Source: Piscinibacter gummiphilus (GTDB lineage Bacteria > Pseudomonadota > Gammaproteobacteria > Burkholderiales > Burkholderiaceae_C). From it: 64,000 bases of DNA. Positions 1 through 7,982 of the stretch are shown one piece after another. The first letter of the stretch is position 1. Each line of letters begins with the position of its first letter. The position numbers were made by a program, and so were the translations under genes. The notes under the pieces were generated by a model. The model saw only the letters and a program-made list of their open reading frames with translations, searched no databases and was not told the DNA's origin. Where the stretch lies: NCBI RefSeq assembly GCF_002116905.1, contig NZ_CP015118.1:3286001-3350000 (forward strand), written 5' to 3'.

Positions 1-1
1 G

Positions 2-475
2 TTCGGCTGCCCGGTCCGCTTCGACCAGCCCGAGTCCCTGATTCGCTTCCGCACGTCGCTTCTCGACCAGCCGATGCGCCACGCCCACAGCGAGGCGCAC
101 GCGATCTGCGAGACCCAGTGCGACGTGCTGCTCGCCCGCATGCGCGAGCGCGCCGGCACGGCCACCGCGCTCCGCCGCCTGATGCTGCGCCGGCCGAAGA
201 CGCTGCCCGACCTCGAGTCGGCGGCCGCCACGATGGGCAAGAGCTCCCGCACGCTGCGCCGCCAGCTTCAGGACGAGGGCACGTCGTTCACCGAGGTGCT
301 GGCGGACGTGCGCACCGTGCTGGCCTGCGACTACATGCGCGCCACCACGCTGGGCATCCGCGACATCGGCCGGCTCCTCGGGTATGCCGACGAGTCGGCG
401 TTCTCGCGGGCGTTCAAGCGGGCGATGAAGCAGACGCCGCGGGAATGGCGCAACGGGCAGGGCGCCCTCCGGTAG
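2..475 (+). CDS. AraC-family transcriptional regulator, C-terminal part (5' truncated by window edge)
   Basis: The open frame enters from the left edge and ends at TAG 473-475, so only about the last 157 residues are seen. The first visible residues (FGCPVRF, then FRTSLLDQPM) match the end of the arabinose-binding-type sensor domain found in OruR-like AraC regulators. The last 100 residues hold the two helix-turn-helix motifs of an AraC DNA-binding domain, with the second ending in the typical ADESAFSRAFKRAMKQTPREWR pattern (positions about 390-450). The ligand and targets cannot be told because the N-terminus and upstream neighbours are missing. The first in-frame ATG, at 74, is internal to the domain and is not the start. 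Confidence 0.88.
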   Translation, partial: FGCPVRFDQPESLIRFRTSLLDQPMRHAHSEAHAICETQCDVLLARMRERAGTATALRRLMLRRPKTLPDLESAAATMGKSSRTLRRQLQDEGTSFTEVLADVRTVLACDYMRATTLGIRDIGRLLGYADESAFSRAFKRAMKQTPREWRNGQGALR

Positions 476-618
476 GCCAACCGGCCACGAATCGTGGCCT
501 CGCCTGCCGGAATCAAGCGCACAAACCCGAAGAAGAGGCGATCCTCCCGCCTGTTCGGGGGATGGTCGTCACGAGGTCCCATGGAAAGTGACGGCCGCTC
601 CGTTCGCCCACTTCCCGA

Positions 619-2310
619 ATGCGCATGCCCAAACTCTTCCTCCAATCCGGTCTCCGCGTCCGGCTGGCCGCGATGGCCGGCCTCGTGTTCGTGCTCGTCG
701 CGACGGCCTGCGTCGACATGGCCAGCGCGATCCGGGCGCACCTGAATGCCGACATCGCCAGCACGGCGGCCCTGCAGGATGCGGCTCGGCGGCTGCGTGA
801 CCACCTCGAAACCGGGCGCCAGGCCGACCTGGGCCGCGCCGGCGCCGCACTCGCGGCACCGCTCGGCGCGGTGGCGGTGCGGCAGGCCCTCGACGCGGGC
901 GGTGGCGACACCGACGCCCTGCGCCAGGCGCTGCTGCAGGCCCGGGTGCCGGAGCAGGACGTCGGCAGCGTGCTGCGCCTGTACCGCGTGATGCGGGGCA
1001 CCGACGCGCTCGCGGGGACGGTCGCGCTGCGCAACGACGCCGACGAGGCGACGCTGACGCTCGACCGCATCGTCCACCAGCTCCAGGCGCGGGACACCGA
1101 CACCGGCCCGTTCACCGACCGCGAACGCCGCACCTGGCTGCGCCGCATCGACGCGGCGCTGCCGGAAGGCGGCGCCGGCGCCCTGGCGTTCTCCGAGCGC
1201 CTGGACCAGCCCGTGCGCTGGCTCCGGCGCACGTTCGCGGCCGCCTCGGCCCTGTTCATCGCGGCGATGGTGAGCCTCGTGCTGCTGCCGGGGCGTCCCC
1301 GCCGCGCCGTGGCCCGTTCGCGCTGGGAACGTGCGGCCGCGGCCGGCCGCGTGGGCCTCTTCGAATGGGACATGCGGCACGATGCCTTCGCGTTCGACCC
1401 GCACAGCCTCGCGCTGCACGGCTGGTCCGGCGACGCGTCGGGCGGTGTGGCCACGCGCGACGTGCAGCAGGTGGTGCATCCCGACGACCACGCGCGGTTG
1501 CGCGAGTCGGCCGCCCACGCCCGCGTCACGCGCCAGCCCTGGGTCGAACGCTTCCGGGTCATCCGCCCCGACGGCAAGGTGCGCCATGTGGAAGTCTCCG
1601 GCCGCATGGACATGGGCGAGACGGGACAGGATGTGCGCATGGTGGGCGTGATCCGCCCGGCATCCGCCACCGAACCCGTTGCCGAGACCGCCGACACCGC
1701 GGGACCGAGCCGCTGCGAGGTGCTGGCCCGCGTGAGCCACGAACTGCGCACGCCGCTGCACGCCGTGCTGGGCTTCGCGCGGCTCATCGCCAACGACCGG
1801 TCGGACCGGCTGCCCGCCACGCAGGCCCACCGGGTCGACCAGGTGCTGCGCAGCGGGGCGAGGCTGCTGCGGCTCGTCGACGACGTGCTGGGCATCCCGC
1901 CGTCCGACGGGCCGGTGGCCGGGGTCGACGACCTGCCGCCACCGCGCGGACGCGTGCTCTACATCGAGGACAACCCGGTGAACGTGCTGCTCGTGAAGGA
2001 GCTGCTCGCGCGCTGGCCCGAGGTGCAACTGGTGACGGCCGACGACGGCGAGACCGGGCTGATGATGGCCCGCACCGACACGCCCGACCTCGTGCTGCTC
2101 GACATGCAGCTGCCCGGCATGGCGGGCCTCGAGGTGCTGCGTGCGCTGCGGACCGGCCCGGAGGTGGCGATGCCGCCGGTGGTGGTGCTGTCGGCCAACG
2201 CCCTGTCGGACCAGCGCGACGAGGCCGTGTCGGCCGGGGCCAACGGCTACCTCACGAAGCCGTTCGCGTTCGATCAGTTCCTGGAGCAGGTGCGGCGTCA
2301 CCTGCGCTGA
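619..2310 (+). CDS. Membrane PAS-HisKA-receiver hybrid protein lacking a histidine-kinase ATPase domain
   Basis: This 563-residue signalling protein starts with a membrane helix (about residues 13-31), has a periplasmic region of about 170 residues and a second helix (about 204-224). The cytoplasmic part has a PAS-like fold (about 236-345, with VVHPDDH and a PAC-type strand), a HisKA H-box (VSHELRTPLHAVLGFA, His374) and, after only about 50 residues, a receiver domain (VLYIEDNPVN at 447, phospho-acceptor Asp495 in LLDMQLPG, Lys547 in LTKPF). The N, G1, F and G2 boxes of the ATPase domain are absent, so autophosphorylation would need a partner kinase. ATG 625 is an alternative start and no clear Shine-Dalgarno is seen. 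The 3' end overlaps the convergent gene by 59 bases. Confidence 0.85.
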   Translation: MRMPKLFLQSGLRVRLAAMAGLVFVLVATACVDMASAIRAHLNADIASTAALQDAARRLRDHLETGRQADLGRAGAALAAPLGAVAVRQALDAGGGDTDALRQALLQARVPEQDVGSVLRLYRVMRGTDALAGTVALRNDADEATLTLDRIVHQLQARDTDTGPFTDRERRTWLRRIDAALPEGGAGALAFSERLDQPVRWLRRTFAAASALFIAAMVSLVLLPGRPRRAVARSRWERAAAAGRVGLFEWDMRHDAFAFDPHSLALHGWSGDASGGVATRDVQQVVHPDDHARLRESAAHARVTRQPWVERFRVIRPDGKVRHVEVSGRMDMGETGQDVRMVGVIRPASATEPVAETADTAGPSRCEVLARVSHELRTPLHAVLGFARLIANDRSDRLPATQAHRVDQVLRSGARLLRLVDDVLGIPPSDGPVAGVDDLPPPRGRVLYIEDNPVNVLLVKELLARWPEVQLVTADDGETGLMMARTDTPDLVLLDMQLPGMAGLEVLRALRTGPEVAMPPVVVLSANALSDQRDEAVSAGANGYLTKPFAFDQFLEQVRRHLR

Positions 2311-2974
2311 GCGGCGCGGGACGGGAGGGCAGCGACGACGCGATGCACCACTGCGCCGCCCAGTAGGTGGCCAGCACGAGCAGCGACGCCGCCGGCAGCG
2401 GGGCCTTGAAGCGGTCGAAGGCGAGCAGGGCGTCCGAGCACACGAACAGCGCGCCGCCCACGGCCGCCAGCGTGGCGAGCGGCTGCCGCACCCGCAGGGC
2501 CCGCGCCGCGGCCTGGGCCGCCATCGCCGAGAGGCACACCACGTACGCGAGCACCGGCACATGCAGCGGGCCCGGCACACCGGGCCACAGCACCACGAGC
2601 AGGGCGCCCGCCACCACGGCGTAGGCCGCGAACGCGGCAGGTGCGGCACGCAGCAGCGGCGTGTCGCGGGTGAACGCCACCAGGTAGCACAGGTGGGCGA
2701 TCAGGAACGACACGAGGCCGGGCACGAACCCCTGCTGCGGCCACAGCAGCGCGATGTCGCCCGCGAGCGAGGCCACGAGGCCGGCGAGCAGCCAGCGGCG
2801 CATCCCGGGCGGACCGTCGCCACGCGACAGTGCGTGGCCGATGAGCAGCACCGTGGTCAGCGGCTTGAACACGAACGCGAGCCACGGCTGGCCGAGCGCC
2901 CACGGTGCGGCGGCGATGGCGAGGAGGGCGGACGCCGCGACGGCGAAGGGCATCAGGACACCGGGTCGGTTCAT
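2252..2974 (-). CDS. YhhN/TMEM86-family integral membrane protein (lysoplasmalogenase-like)
   Basis: The product is about 240 residues and consists almost entirely of hydrophobic segments (roughly eight helices). It has the family hallmarks KPLTTVLLIGHAL near the N-terminus, a GDIALL motif, and a C-terminal CSDALLAFDRF...LVLATYWAAQW block with conserved Asp residues. YhhN/TMEM86 proteins hydrolyse or bind lysoplasmalogens in eukaryotes; the bacterial role is poorly defined. ATG 2974 was chosen over an ATG at 3037 because the extra 21 residues are not hydrophobic and precede a normal inside-positive first helix. The stop lies inside the convergent signalling gene, giving a 59-base tail-to-tail overlap. 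Confidence 0.85.
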   Translation of the reverse strand: MNRPGVLMPFAVAASALLAIAAAPWALGQPWLAFVFKPLTTVLLIGHALSRGDGPPGMRRWLLAGLVASLAGDIALLWPQQGFVPGLVSFLIAHLCYLVAFTRDTPLLRAAPAAFAAYAVVAGALLVVLWPGVPGPLHVPVLAYVVCLSAMAAQAAARALRVRQPLATLAAVGGALFVCSDALLAFDRFKAPLPAASLLVLATYWAAQWCIASSLPSRPAPLSAGDAAPAPGTDRTRTAS

Positions 2975-3063
2975 GCGCGGCAGGATACGGGAGGCGGCCG
3001 GTTGACACCCTGGGTGGATCCCCCGAGACTGGGCCATTCCATCAGACTCCAGGGGTGCTTCGC

Positions 3064-3438
3064 ATGAAGGTTTCGTCCCGTCTCGCCGTCGCCGCGCTGC
3101 TGCTGTGCGGCGGGGTCCTGTCGGCCCAGGCCTCCGGCTGGGTGGCGCTGCTGAAGAACACGCCGGCCGAGGTGTACGACGACGAGGACCTGCAGCTGTT
3201 CCTCTCCGCCGCCGCCAAGGCGGTGGCCGCCGAGGATGGTCAACCCGTCGACTGGTCCAACCCGGCCACCGGGTCCGGCGGCAGCTTCAAGCCGCTCGGT
3301 GCGGCGCCGTCCGTGAAGGGCCTGCCGTGCCGGAAGGTCCGCATGACGGTCTACGCGAAGAAGCGGCCGCAGAAGTCGAGCAACCTCACGGCCTGCAAGA
3401 CGCCGGAGAACAAGTGGAAGCTCGCGACCGTCGGCTGA
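3064..3438 (+). CDS. Small exported protein, surface-antigen-like (124 aa)
   Basis: The gene starts at ATG 3064 with a clear Sec signal peptide (residues 1-24, cleavage near AQA-SG). The mature domain of about 100 residues carries DGQPVDWSNPATGSGG followed by GLPCRKV and LTACKTPENKW. This WsNp..sG..G, CR..., .AC....W order resembles the C-terminal domain of 17-kDa-type outer surface proteins (RT0821/Lpp0805 type). The two cysteines could form a disulphide. The function is unknown. The resemblance is by pattern only and would need a profile search. It sits alone, divergent from the YhhN gene and 12 bases from the convergent MOSC gene. Confidence 0.7.
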   Translation: MKVSSRLAVAALLLCGGVLSAQASGWVALLKNTPAEVYDDEDLQLFLSAAAKAVAAEDGQPVDWSNPATGSGGSFKPLGAAPSVKGLPCRKVRMTVYAKKRPQKSSNLTACKTPENKWKLATVG

Positions 3439-3450
3439 TGCGCTCCGCCG

Positions 3451-4278
3451 TCAGAACGCGAACTCGCCGCTGAACACGTCGCCCACCGCGAAGCGGGTGC
3501 CGGGCTTCGCGCGCCCGTAGACGCCGAAGGTCGTCGGCTTGCCCGGGTGGTGCGCCGCGGACAGCGCCGTGAGCGCTTCGAGCGTGCGCGGTGACACGGA
3601 CGCATCCGTCGGATCCACGTTCGGCACCACGCACCGCACGCACGGCGCCGTCATCTCGATGCGGCCCGCCGGCCCGTCCAAGGCCTGCAGGAAGTCTTCC
3701 TCGAAGGCCGCGGCGTCGCTGCGCAGCACGACGTTCGGGCGGTAGCGCCGCGGGTCCGCGGGCGGCCCGCCGGCCTCGGCGAGGTGGCGGTCCACCGCGT
3801 CGGCCGACGCCCGCGTGGTCAGGTGCAGGCGGTTGACCGTGTCGCGGCGGCGAGCCGCGTGGCCGAGCCGCACGAGGCGCAGCAGCGCCCCCGTCACGCG
3901 GGTGAGCCATGCGGCCGCGGCATTGCCCGCGTCCTCGGCCTCGAACACCTCCGCGCGGCGGTCGCGCTCGTTCCAGATCGTCACGTGCACCGGCGCCAGG
4001 GGGCCCGTGGTGGGCACATGGACCGGTGCCATGCCCGGCGTGGTCAGCACGAGGGCGTCGTCGGTCAACTGGGGGTGGACCAGCGCAAGGCGAGGGTGGT
4101 CGCCCTGCCACGTGACATCACCGCGGGCGTTCACGATGGCCCAGTGGCGGTCACCCGCCGCACCGCCATCGCCGTCGATCACCAGGTGATCCACCGGCAC
4201 CCCGGCGCAGGCCTTCACGGGGTACAGGTACAGCGCGTCGATCGTGAAGGCGGGCTCCGGGAGGGCAGGCGAGGACAT
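3451..4278 (-). CDS. MOSC domain-containing protein (YcbX/mARC-like molybdenum-cofactor protein)
   Basis: The 275-residue product has an N-terminal MOSC beta-barrel (about residues 5-120, beginning IDALYLYPVKACAGVPV) and a C-terminal MOSC domain with RYRPNVVLRSDAAAFEED and the cysteine motif TAPCVRCVVPNVDP. In YcbX and mARC proteins the equivalent cysteine ligates the molybdenum of Moco, and the enzymes reduce N-hydroxylated compounds or detoxify N-oxygenated base analogues. The C-terminal ferredoxin domain of E. coli YcbX is absent, so an external electron donor is needed. The start is ATG 4278; an ATG about 33 bases upstream is possible. It is a single gene, convergent with the small exported protein. 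Confidence 0.88.
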   Translation of the reverse strand: MSSPALPEPAFTIDALYLYPVKACAGVPVDHLVIDGDGGAAGDRHWAIVNARGDVTWQGDHPRLALVHPQLTDDALVLTTPGMAPVHVPTTGPLAPVHVTIWNERDRRAEVFEAEDAGNAAAAWLTRVTGALLRLVRLGHAARRRDTVNRLHLTTRASADAVDRHLAEAGGPPADPRRYRPNVVLRSDAAAFEEDFLQALDGPAGRIEMTAPCVRCVVPNVDPTDASVSPRTLEALTALSAAHHPGKPTTFGVYGRAKPGTRFAVGDVFSGEFAF

Positions 4279-4663
4279 GGCGGTTTGGTAGCGGTTCCAA
4301 AGCGACATCATCGCATTGCATCGCCGTGTCCGTTTCAAAGCCGTCCGCGCAGGCCACTGGCAACTCGTTCGTGGCCGGATGAGCGGGCGTCGACCAGAGC
4401 GTCGCGGCGAACCAACGCTCAGCCCGCATGAGGACTTTCCCTGAACCCGTGGGGTCGTGACCCGGATCCGGGCGAACGTCCAGGGGCGACGCGGTGAGGC
4501 GTGCGCGACGGCGCGGGGCGGTCCCGGTTCGTTCGATGGTGCCGCGGGGGGGCGATCGTGGACATGGACAATGCGAAGCAGGAACTGCCGGGCGGCATCC
4601 GGTGCAAGATGCGGATGCCGGGGCTCGCGGATTCGCGCTGACCGGCACGAGAAGGATCGCTCC
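4279..4663. other. 385-base intergenic region without a supported gene
   Basis: This region lies between the divergent MOSC gene and the next exported protein, so it must hold both promoters. Short open frames here (for example a 27-codon frame from GTG 4558) have no Shine-Dalgarno, no recognisable motif and no hydrophobic segment. I see no convincing -35/-10 pair, hairpin or repeat. It is slightly less GC-rich around 4290-4340. Confidence 0.6.
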
Positions 4664-5104
4664 ATGCTGAACCGAATGGCCTGGCTGATCGTCCCGCTGC
4701 TCGCCGCCGCCCACCCGGAGGCCGAAGCGGGTCGCCCCGCCATGAAGACCCTGTCGAGATGCCTGGCCGTCGAGGGCCACGACATGGACCCGAGCTCGGC
4801 GATCAACATGGTGCTGGTGACCGACCTGATCCCGCCGCCACCGGGGCATTCGCGACACGGCGATGGCGTCATGAAGCACAAGGGCACGCTGGTCCCCATC
4901 CGCTCCGAGGTCGTCACCCCACCTCGGCACGGCGCGCTCACGCTGATCGACGCCGAACACCAGTTCTATCGCTACCAGGCCCGGGACAGCTACTACGGCC
5001 TCGACCACGCGACACTGCGCGTCGACGTCGGCACCTACCGCTACCGGGTGAAGCTGACGCTGGACTCCGTGCGGAACAAGGACTTGGACGGCTGCGGGCT
5101 GTGA
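4664..5104 (+). CDS. Exported hypothetical protein (146 aa)
   Basis: The start is ATG 4664, preceded by AGAAGGA at good spacing; the frame is open further upstream but that part is arginine-rich and has no second ribosome site. Residues 1-22 look like a signal peptide (MLNRMAWLIVPLLAAAHPEAEA). The mature part is unremarkable, with a Tyr/Arg-rich C-terminal beta-like stretch (QFYRYQARDSYYGLDHATLRV, then TYRYRVKLTLDSV) and a terminal DGCGL. I do not recognise a family. It lies 19 bases before the next exported protein, and the two are probably cotranscribed. Confidence 0.62.
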   Translation: MLNRMAWLIVPLLAAAHPEAEAGRPAMKTLSRCLAVEGHDMDPSSAINMVLVTDLIPPPPGHSRHGDGVMKHKGTLVPIRSEVVTPPRHGALTLIDAEHQFYRYQARDSYYGLDHATLRVDVGTYRYRVKLTLDSVRNKDLDGCGL

Positions 5105-5123
5105 AGAGAAAAAGGACCGGCTC

Positions 5124-5903
5124 ATGCACATCGCCCGCTGTCGTGTTCTTCGCCCGTGGATCGCGCTCGGCCTGCTGTCCGTGGCGGCCACCGGGCTCGC
5201 CGGGGAGCCCAAGGAGAGCCTGAGCGGCCGTGATGGCGTATTCGCTGCCTGGGCCTCACCATCGGTCGCCGACACCCACGTGTTCTTCAAGAGCCGGGAA
5301 GGTGCGACGGCCCTCGCCAGGCATTGCCGGGCGCAGCTCCCGGTGCACCTGCTGCCCCAGGGAACGCCGTTCACCTGCCGGGTGGAGTTCCTGCCCCCTG
5401 CCGAAGCGGGCCATGAAGGTGGCGGGCTCCGCTTGTCGGTGAAGGGCCCCGGATCCAAGCCCGACCACTGGGTCTATGGCCTGTTCACCGTGTCGTCCCC
5501 TCACCATGTGCGGTGGACCGAACGGGCCGCCACGGCCGCCGAGCAGTCGGCGGTGAGGGCCTTGCTCGCGACCGACACGAAACTCTCTCGGACCGTGACA
5601 GGCCGAGCCGTGGGTTCGGCCCGCGCGGTGGCCGCCGCCGAAGGGGGGCGCATCCTGGTCGTGGTCCCGGGCAGGCGGGTGGTGGATGCGTTCTCCGAAG
5701 CACGGCGGCACCATGTTTTCCTGGTGGACGGGGAGTCGGCGCGCCACCTCGGCGAACTGCCCGACCGGCCGAAGCAGTACGTCGATGTCGACGGCGACGA
5801 CCTGCCGGAGGTGATCACGGACACCGAGTGCGACGGCATCTGTGTCCAGCTGTGGACGTTCTCGCCGCGCCTGGAATTGCTCGTCGAACTGGGAGGGCAT
5901 TGA
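5124..5903 (+). CDS. Exported hypothetical protein with a C-terminal DVDGDD calcium-type motif (259 aa)
   Basis: The protein has a signal peptide (residues about 1-27, AATGLAGEP). The central region has no recognised domain. The last 50 residues carry YVDVDGDDLPEVITDTECDG, which resembles an FG-GAP/VCBS-type calcium-binding turn as found in beta-propeller repeats; only one copy is present. Two cysteines flank the last strand. The gene follows the preceding exported protein by 19 bases and ends 4 bases from the convergent PaaK-like gene. No function is assigned. Confidence 0.62.
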   Translation: MHIARCRVLRPWIALGLLSVAATGLAGEPKESLSGRDGVFAAWASPSVADTHVFFKSREGATALARHCRAQLPVHLLPQGTPFTCRVEFLPPAEAGHEGGGLRLSVKGPGSKPDHWVYGLFTVSSPHHVRWTERAATAAEQSAVRALLATDTKLSRTVTGRAVGSARAVAAAEGGRILVVVPGRRVVDAFSEARRHHVFLVDGESARHLGELPDRPKQYVDVDGDDLPEVITDTECDGICVQLWTFSPRLELLVELGGH

Positions 5904-5907
5904 GCGG

Positions 5908-7155
5908 TCAACGGTAGCTTCGCGCGTCCTCGATCACCTTGCCGTCGTTGGCGAGTTCGCCGGGGCCCACCACCACGACCTCGCCGCGGAGTTTCGTGAC
6001 CTCGCGCAACGCGTCCGCCACACGCTGTTCCAGGCCGACGGGCGGCGACGCGCATTCCACCCGCAGGGTCATCCGGTCCGCTCCCATCTCGCCCTCGACC
6101 ACGAGCCGCGCCCGCGCCACCTCGGGGAACCGCTTCACCACCTCGGCCACCTGGCCCGGGTGCACGAACATGCCGCGCACCTTGGTCGTCTGGTCCGCGC
6201 GCCCCAGCCAGCCGCGGATGCGGCGGTTGGTGCGGCCGGTCGGGCAGGGGCCCGGGAGGATCGCAGAGAGGTCGCCGGTGCCGAAACGCACCAGCGGGTA
6301 GGTGCGGTCGAACGTCGTGACGACCACTTCACCCACCTCGCCGTCGGGCACGGGGTCGCCGGTGCCGGGGCGCACGATCTCGACCAGCACGCCTTCGTCG
6401 AGCACCAGGCCCTCGCGGGGCTCGGTCTCGTACGCGATGAGGCCCAGGTCGGCCGTGGCGTAGCACTGCAGACCCTGGACGCCGTGGGCGGCGATCCAGT
6501 CGCGGAGGCTGGGCGGGAAGGCCTCGCCCGACACCAGGGCCTTCGTGAGGAAGGGCAGCGGCTTGTTCAGTTCGGCCGCCTTCTCCAGCAGGATCTTCAG
6601 GAAACTCGGCGTGCCGATGTAGCCGTCGGGCCGCAGGTCGGCCATCGCCTCCACCTGCTGCTCGGTCTGGCCGGTGCCGGCCGGGAACACGGAGCAGCCG
6701 AGGGCGCGTGCGCCCGATTCCATCATGGCCCCGGCCGGGGTCATGTGGTAGCTGAAGCTGTTGTGCACGAGGTGGCCCGAGCGGAAGCCCGCGGCGAACA
6801 GCGAGCGGGCCATGCGCCAGTGGTCGGCGTGGACGCCCTCGGGTTCGTACAGCGGGCCGGGGCTCGCGAACACCCGCGGCATGGCGGGGCCGCGCGTGAC
6901 GGCGGCAAAGCCACCGAACGGGTCGCCGGCACGGCGCTGAATTTGCAGCGCGAGCAGTTCCGACTTGCGCGTGACCGGCAGGCGGGCGAGCGCTTCGCGC
7001 GACACCACGGCCGCCGCGTCCACCTCGGCGAGGATCTCCGCGAAGGCCGGGGCATTCGCCTGCGCGAACGCCACCTGGCCGGGCAGGGCGCTCAGCAGCG
7101 CACGTTCGCGCTCGGCCGGGTCGCGCGATTCGAGGGTGTCGTGGAACTCGCCCAT
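5908..7155 (-). CDS. Phenylacetate-CoA-ligase-like (PaaK-type) AMP-forming ligase
   Basis: The 415-residue protein belongs to the PaaK branch of adenylate-forming enzymes, seen from FRSGHLVHNSFSYHMTPAG, the YIGTPSFLKILLEKA segment, VSGEAFPPSLRDW, and the hinge/C-terminal domain with RFGTGDLSAI and a GRADQTTKVRGMFVHPGQV block. PaaK enzymes couple an aryl or aryl-acetic acid to CoA with ATP. ATG 7155 gives the family length; a longer frame to 7227 adds an Ala/Ser/Arg-rich tail overlapping the upstream ABC gene and is unlikely. It is the last gene of a seven-gene operon and lies 7 bases after the LivF-like gene. The substrate is unknown; an aromatic acid is plausible. Confidence 0.85.
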   Translation of the reverse strand: MGEFHDTLESRDPAERERALLSALPGQVAFAQANAPAFAEILAEVDAAAVVSREALARLPVTRKSELLALQIQRRAGDPFGGFAAVTRGPAMPRVFASPGPLYEPEGVHADHWRMARSLFAAGFRSGHLVHNSFSYHMTPAGAMMESGARALGCSVFPAGTGQTEQQVEAMADLRPDGYIGTPSFLKILLEKAAELNKPLPFLTKALVSGEAFPPSLRDWIAAHGVQGLQCYATADLGLIAYETEPREGLVLDEGVLVEIVRPGTGDPVPDGEVGEVVVTTFDRTYPLVRFGTGDLSAILPGPCPTGRTNRRIRGWLGRADQTTKVRGMFVHPGQVAEVVKRFPEVARARLVVEGEMGADRMTLRVECASPPVGLEQRVADALREVTKLRGEVVVVGPGELANDGKVIEDARSYR

Positions 7156-7162
7156 GGCGGCC

Positions 7163-7978
7163 TCACGCGAGCCAGCGCTTGCGGCGCTTGTAGCTCTTGA
7201 CGTCGCGGAAGCTCTTGCGGTCCGCACCGCCCATGCCGAGGTAGAACTCCTTCACGTCGGCGTTCTCGCGCAGGCTCTTCGCCTCGCCGTCCATCACCAC
7301 GCGGCCGTTCTCCAGGATGTAGCCGTAGTCGGCGTAGCGCAGCGCCATCGCGGTGTTCTGCTCGGCCAGCAGGAAGGTGACCCGTTCCTTCTCGTTGAGG
7401 TCCTTCACGATGCCGAAGACCTCGTCGACGATCTGGGGGGCGAGGCCCATCGACGGCTCGTCGAGCAGCACCGTGCGCGGGTTGGCCATCAGCGCGCGGC
7501 CGATCGCGCACATCTGCTGCTCCCCGCCCGAGGTGTACGCCGCCTGCGAGGTGCGGCGTGTCTTCAGGCGCGGGAAGTAGCTGTAGACCTTCTCGAGCGT
7601 GGTGGCCACCGCCGCCTTGCCGTCGGTGCGGGTGTAGGCGCCCGTCATCAGGTTCTCCTCGATGGTGAGGTGGGCGAAGCAGTGCCGCCCCTCCATCACC
7701 TGCACGAGGCCGCGCTTGACGAGCTCCGACGGCGACAGCGCCTCGATGCGTTCGCCACACAGCTCGATGGACCCCTTGGTGACCGCGCCGCGTTCGCCCG
7801 CGAGCAGGTTGGAGACGGCCCGGAGCGTGGTCGTCTTGCCCGCCCCGTTGCCGCCGAGCAGCGCCACGATGCCGCCCTCGGGCACCTTCAGCGACACCCC
7901 CTTGAGCACGAGGATCACGTGGTTGTAGATGACCTCGATGCCATTGACATGGAGGACGGTGCTGGCTGCCGCGCTCAT
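7163..7978 (-). CDS. livF: Branched-chain-type ABC transporter ATPase, LivF family
   Basis: The 271-residue cytoplasmic ATPase has Walker A GGNGAGKTTT (about residue 42), a Q-loop near VMEGRHCFAHLTIEENL, a variant signature TSGGEQQM (usual LSGGEQQ), Walker B TVLLDEPSMGLAP and the switch His-equivalent region LLAEQN. The EQN ending and the length are typical of LivF rather than LivG. A basic C-terminal tail (SYKRRKRWLA) extends about 25 residues beyond the usual LivF end, as often seen in betaproteobacterial copies encoded with acyl-CoA ligases. It starts 4 bases after the binding-protein gene. Its partners are LivG, LivH and LivM upstream. Confidence 0.93.
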   Translation of the reverse strand: MSAAASTVLHVNGIEVIYNHVILVLKGVSLKVPEGGIVALLGGNGAGKTTTLRAVSNLLAGERGAVTKGSIELCGERIEALSPSELVKRGLVQVMEGRHCFAHLTIEENLMTGAYTRTDGKAAVATTLEKVYSYFPRLKTRRTSQAAYTSGGEQQMCAIGRALMANPRTVLLDEPSMGLAPQIVDEVFGIVKDLNEKERVTFLLAEQNTAMALRYADYGYILENGRVVMDGEAKSLRENADVKEFYLGMGGADRKSFRDVKSYKRRKRWLA

Positions 7979-7982
7979 GGTG

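Noticed and set aside
331..2649. Long minus-strand frames antisense to the hybrid sensor
   Set aside because: They are Arg/Ser/Ala-rich with no motif and are explained by the GC-rich mirror of the real gene on the plus strand.
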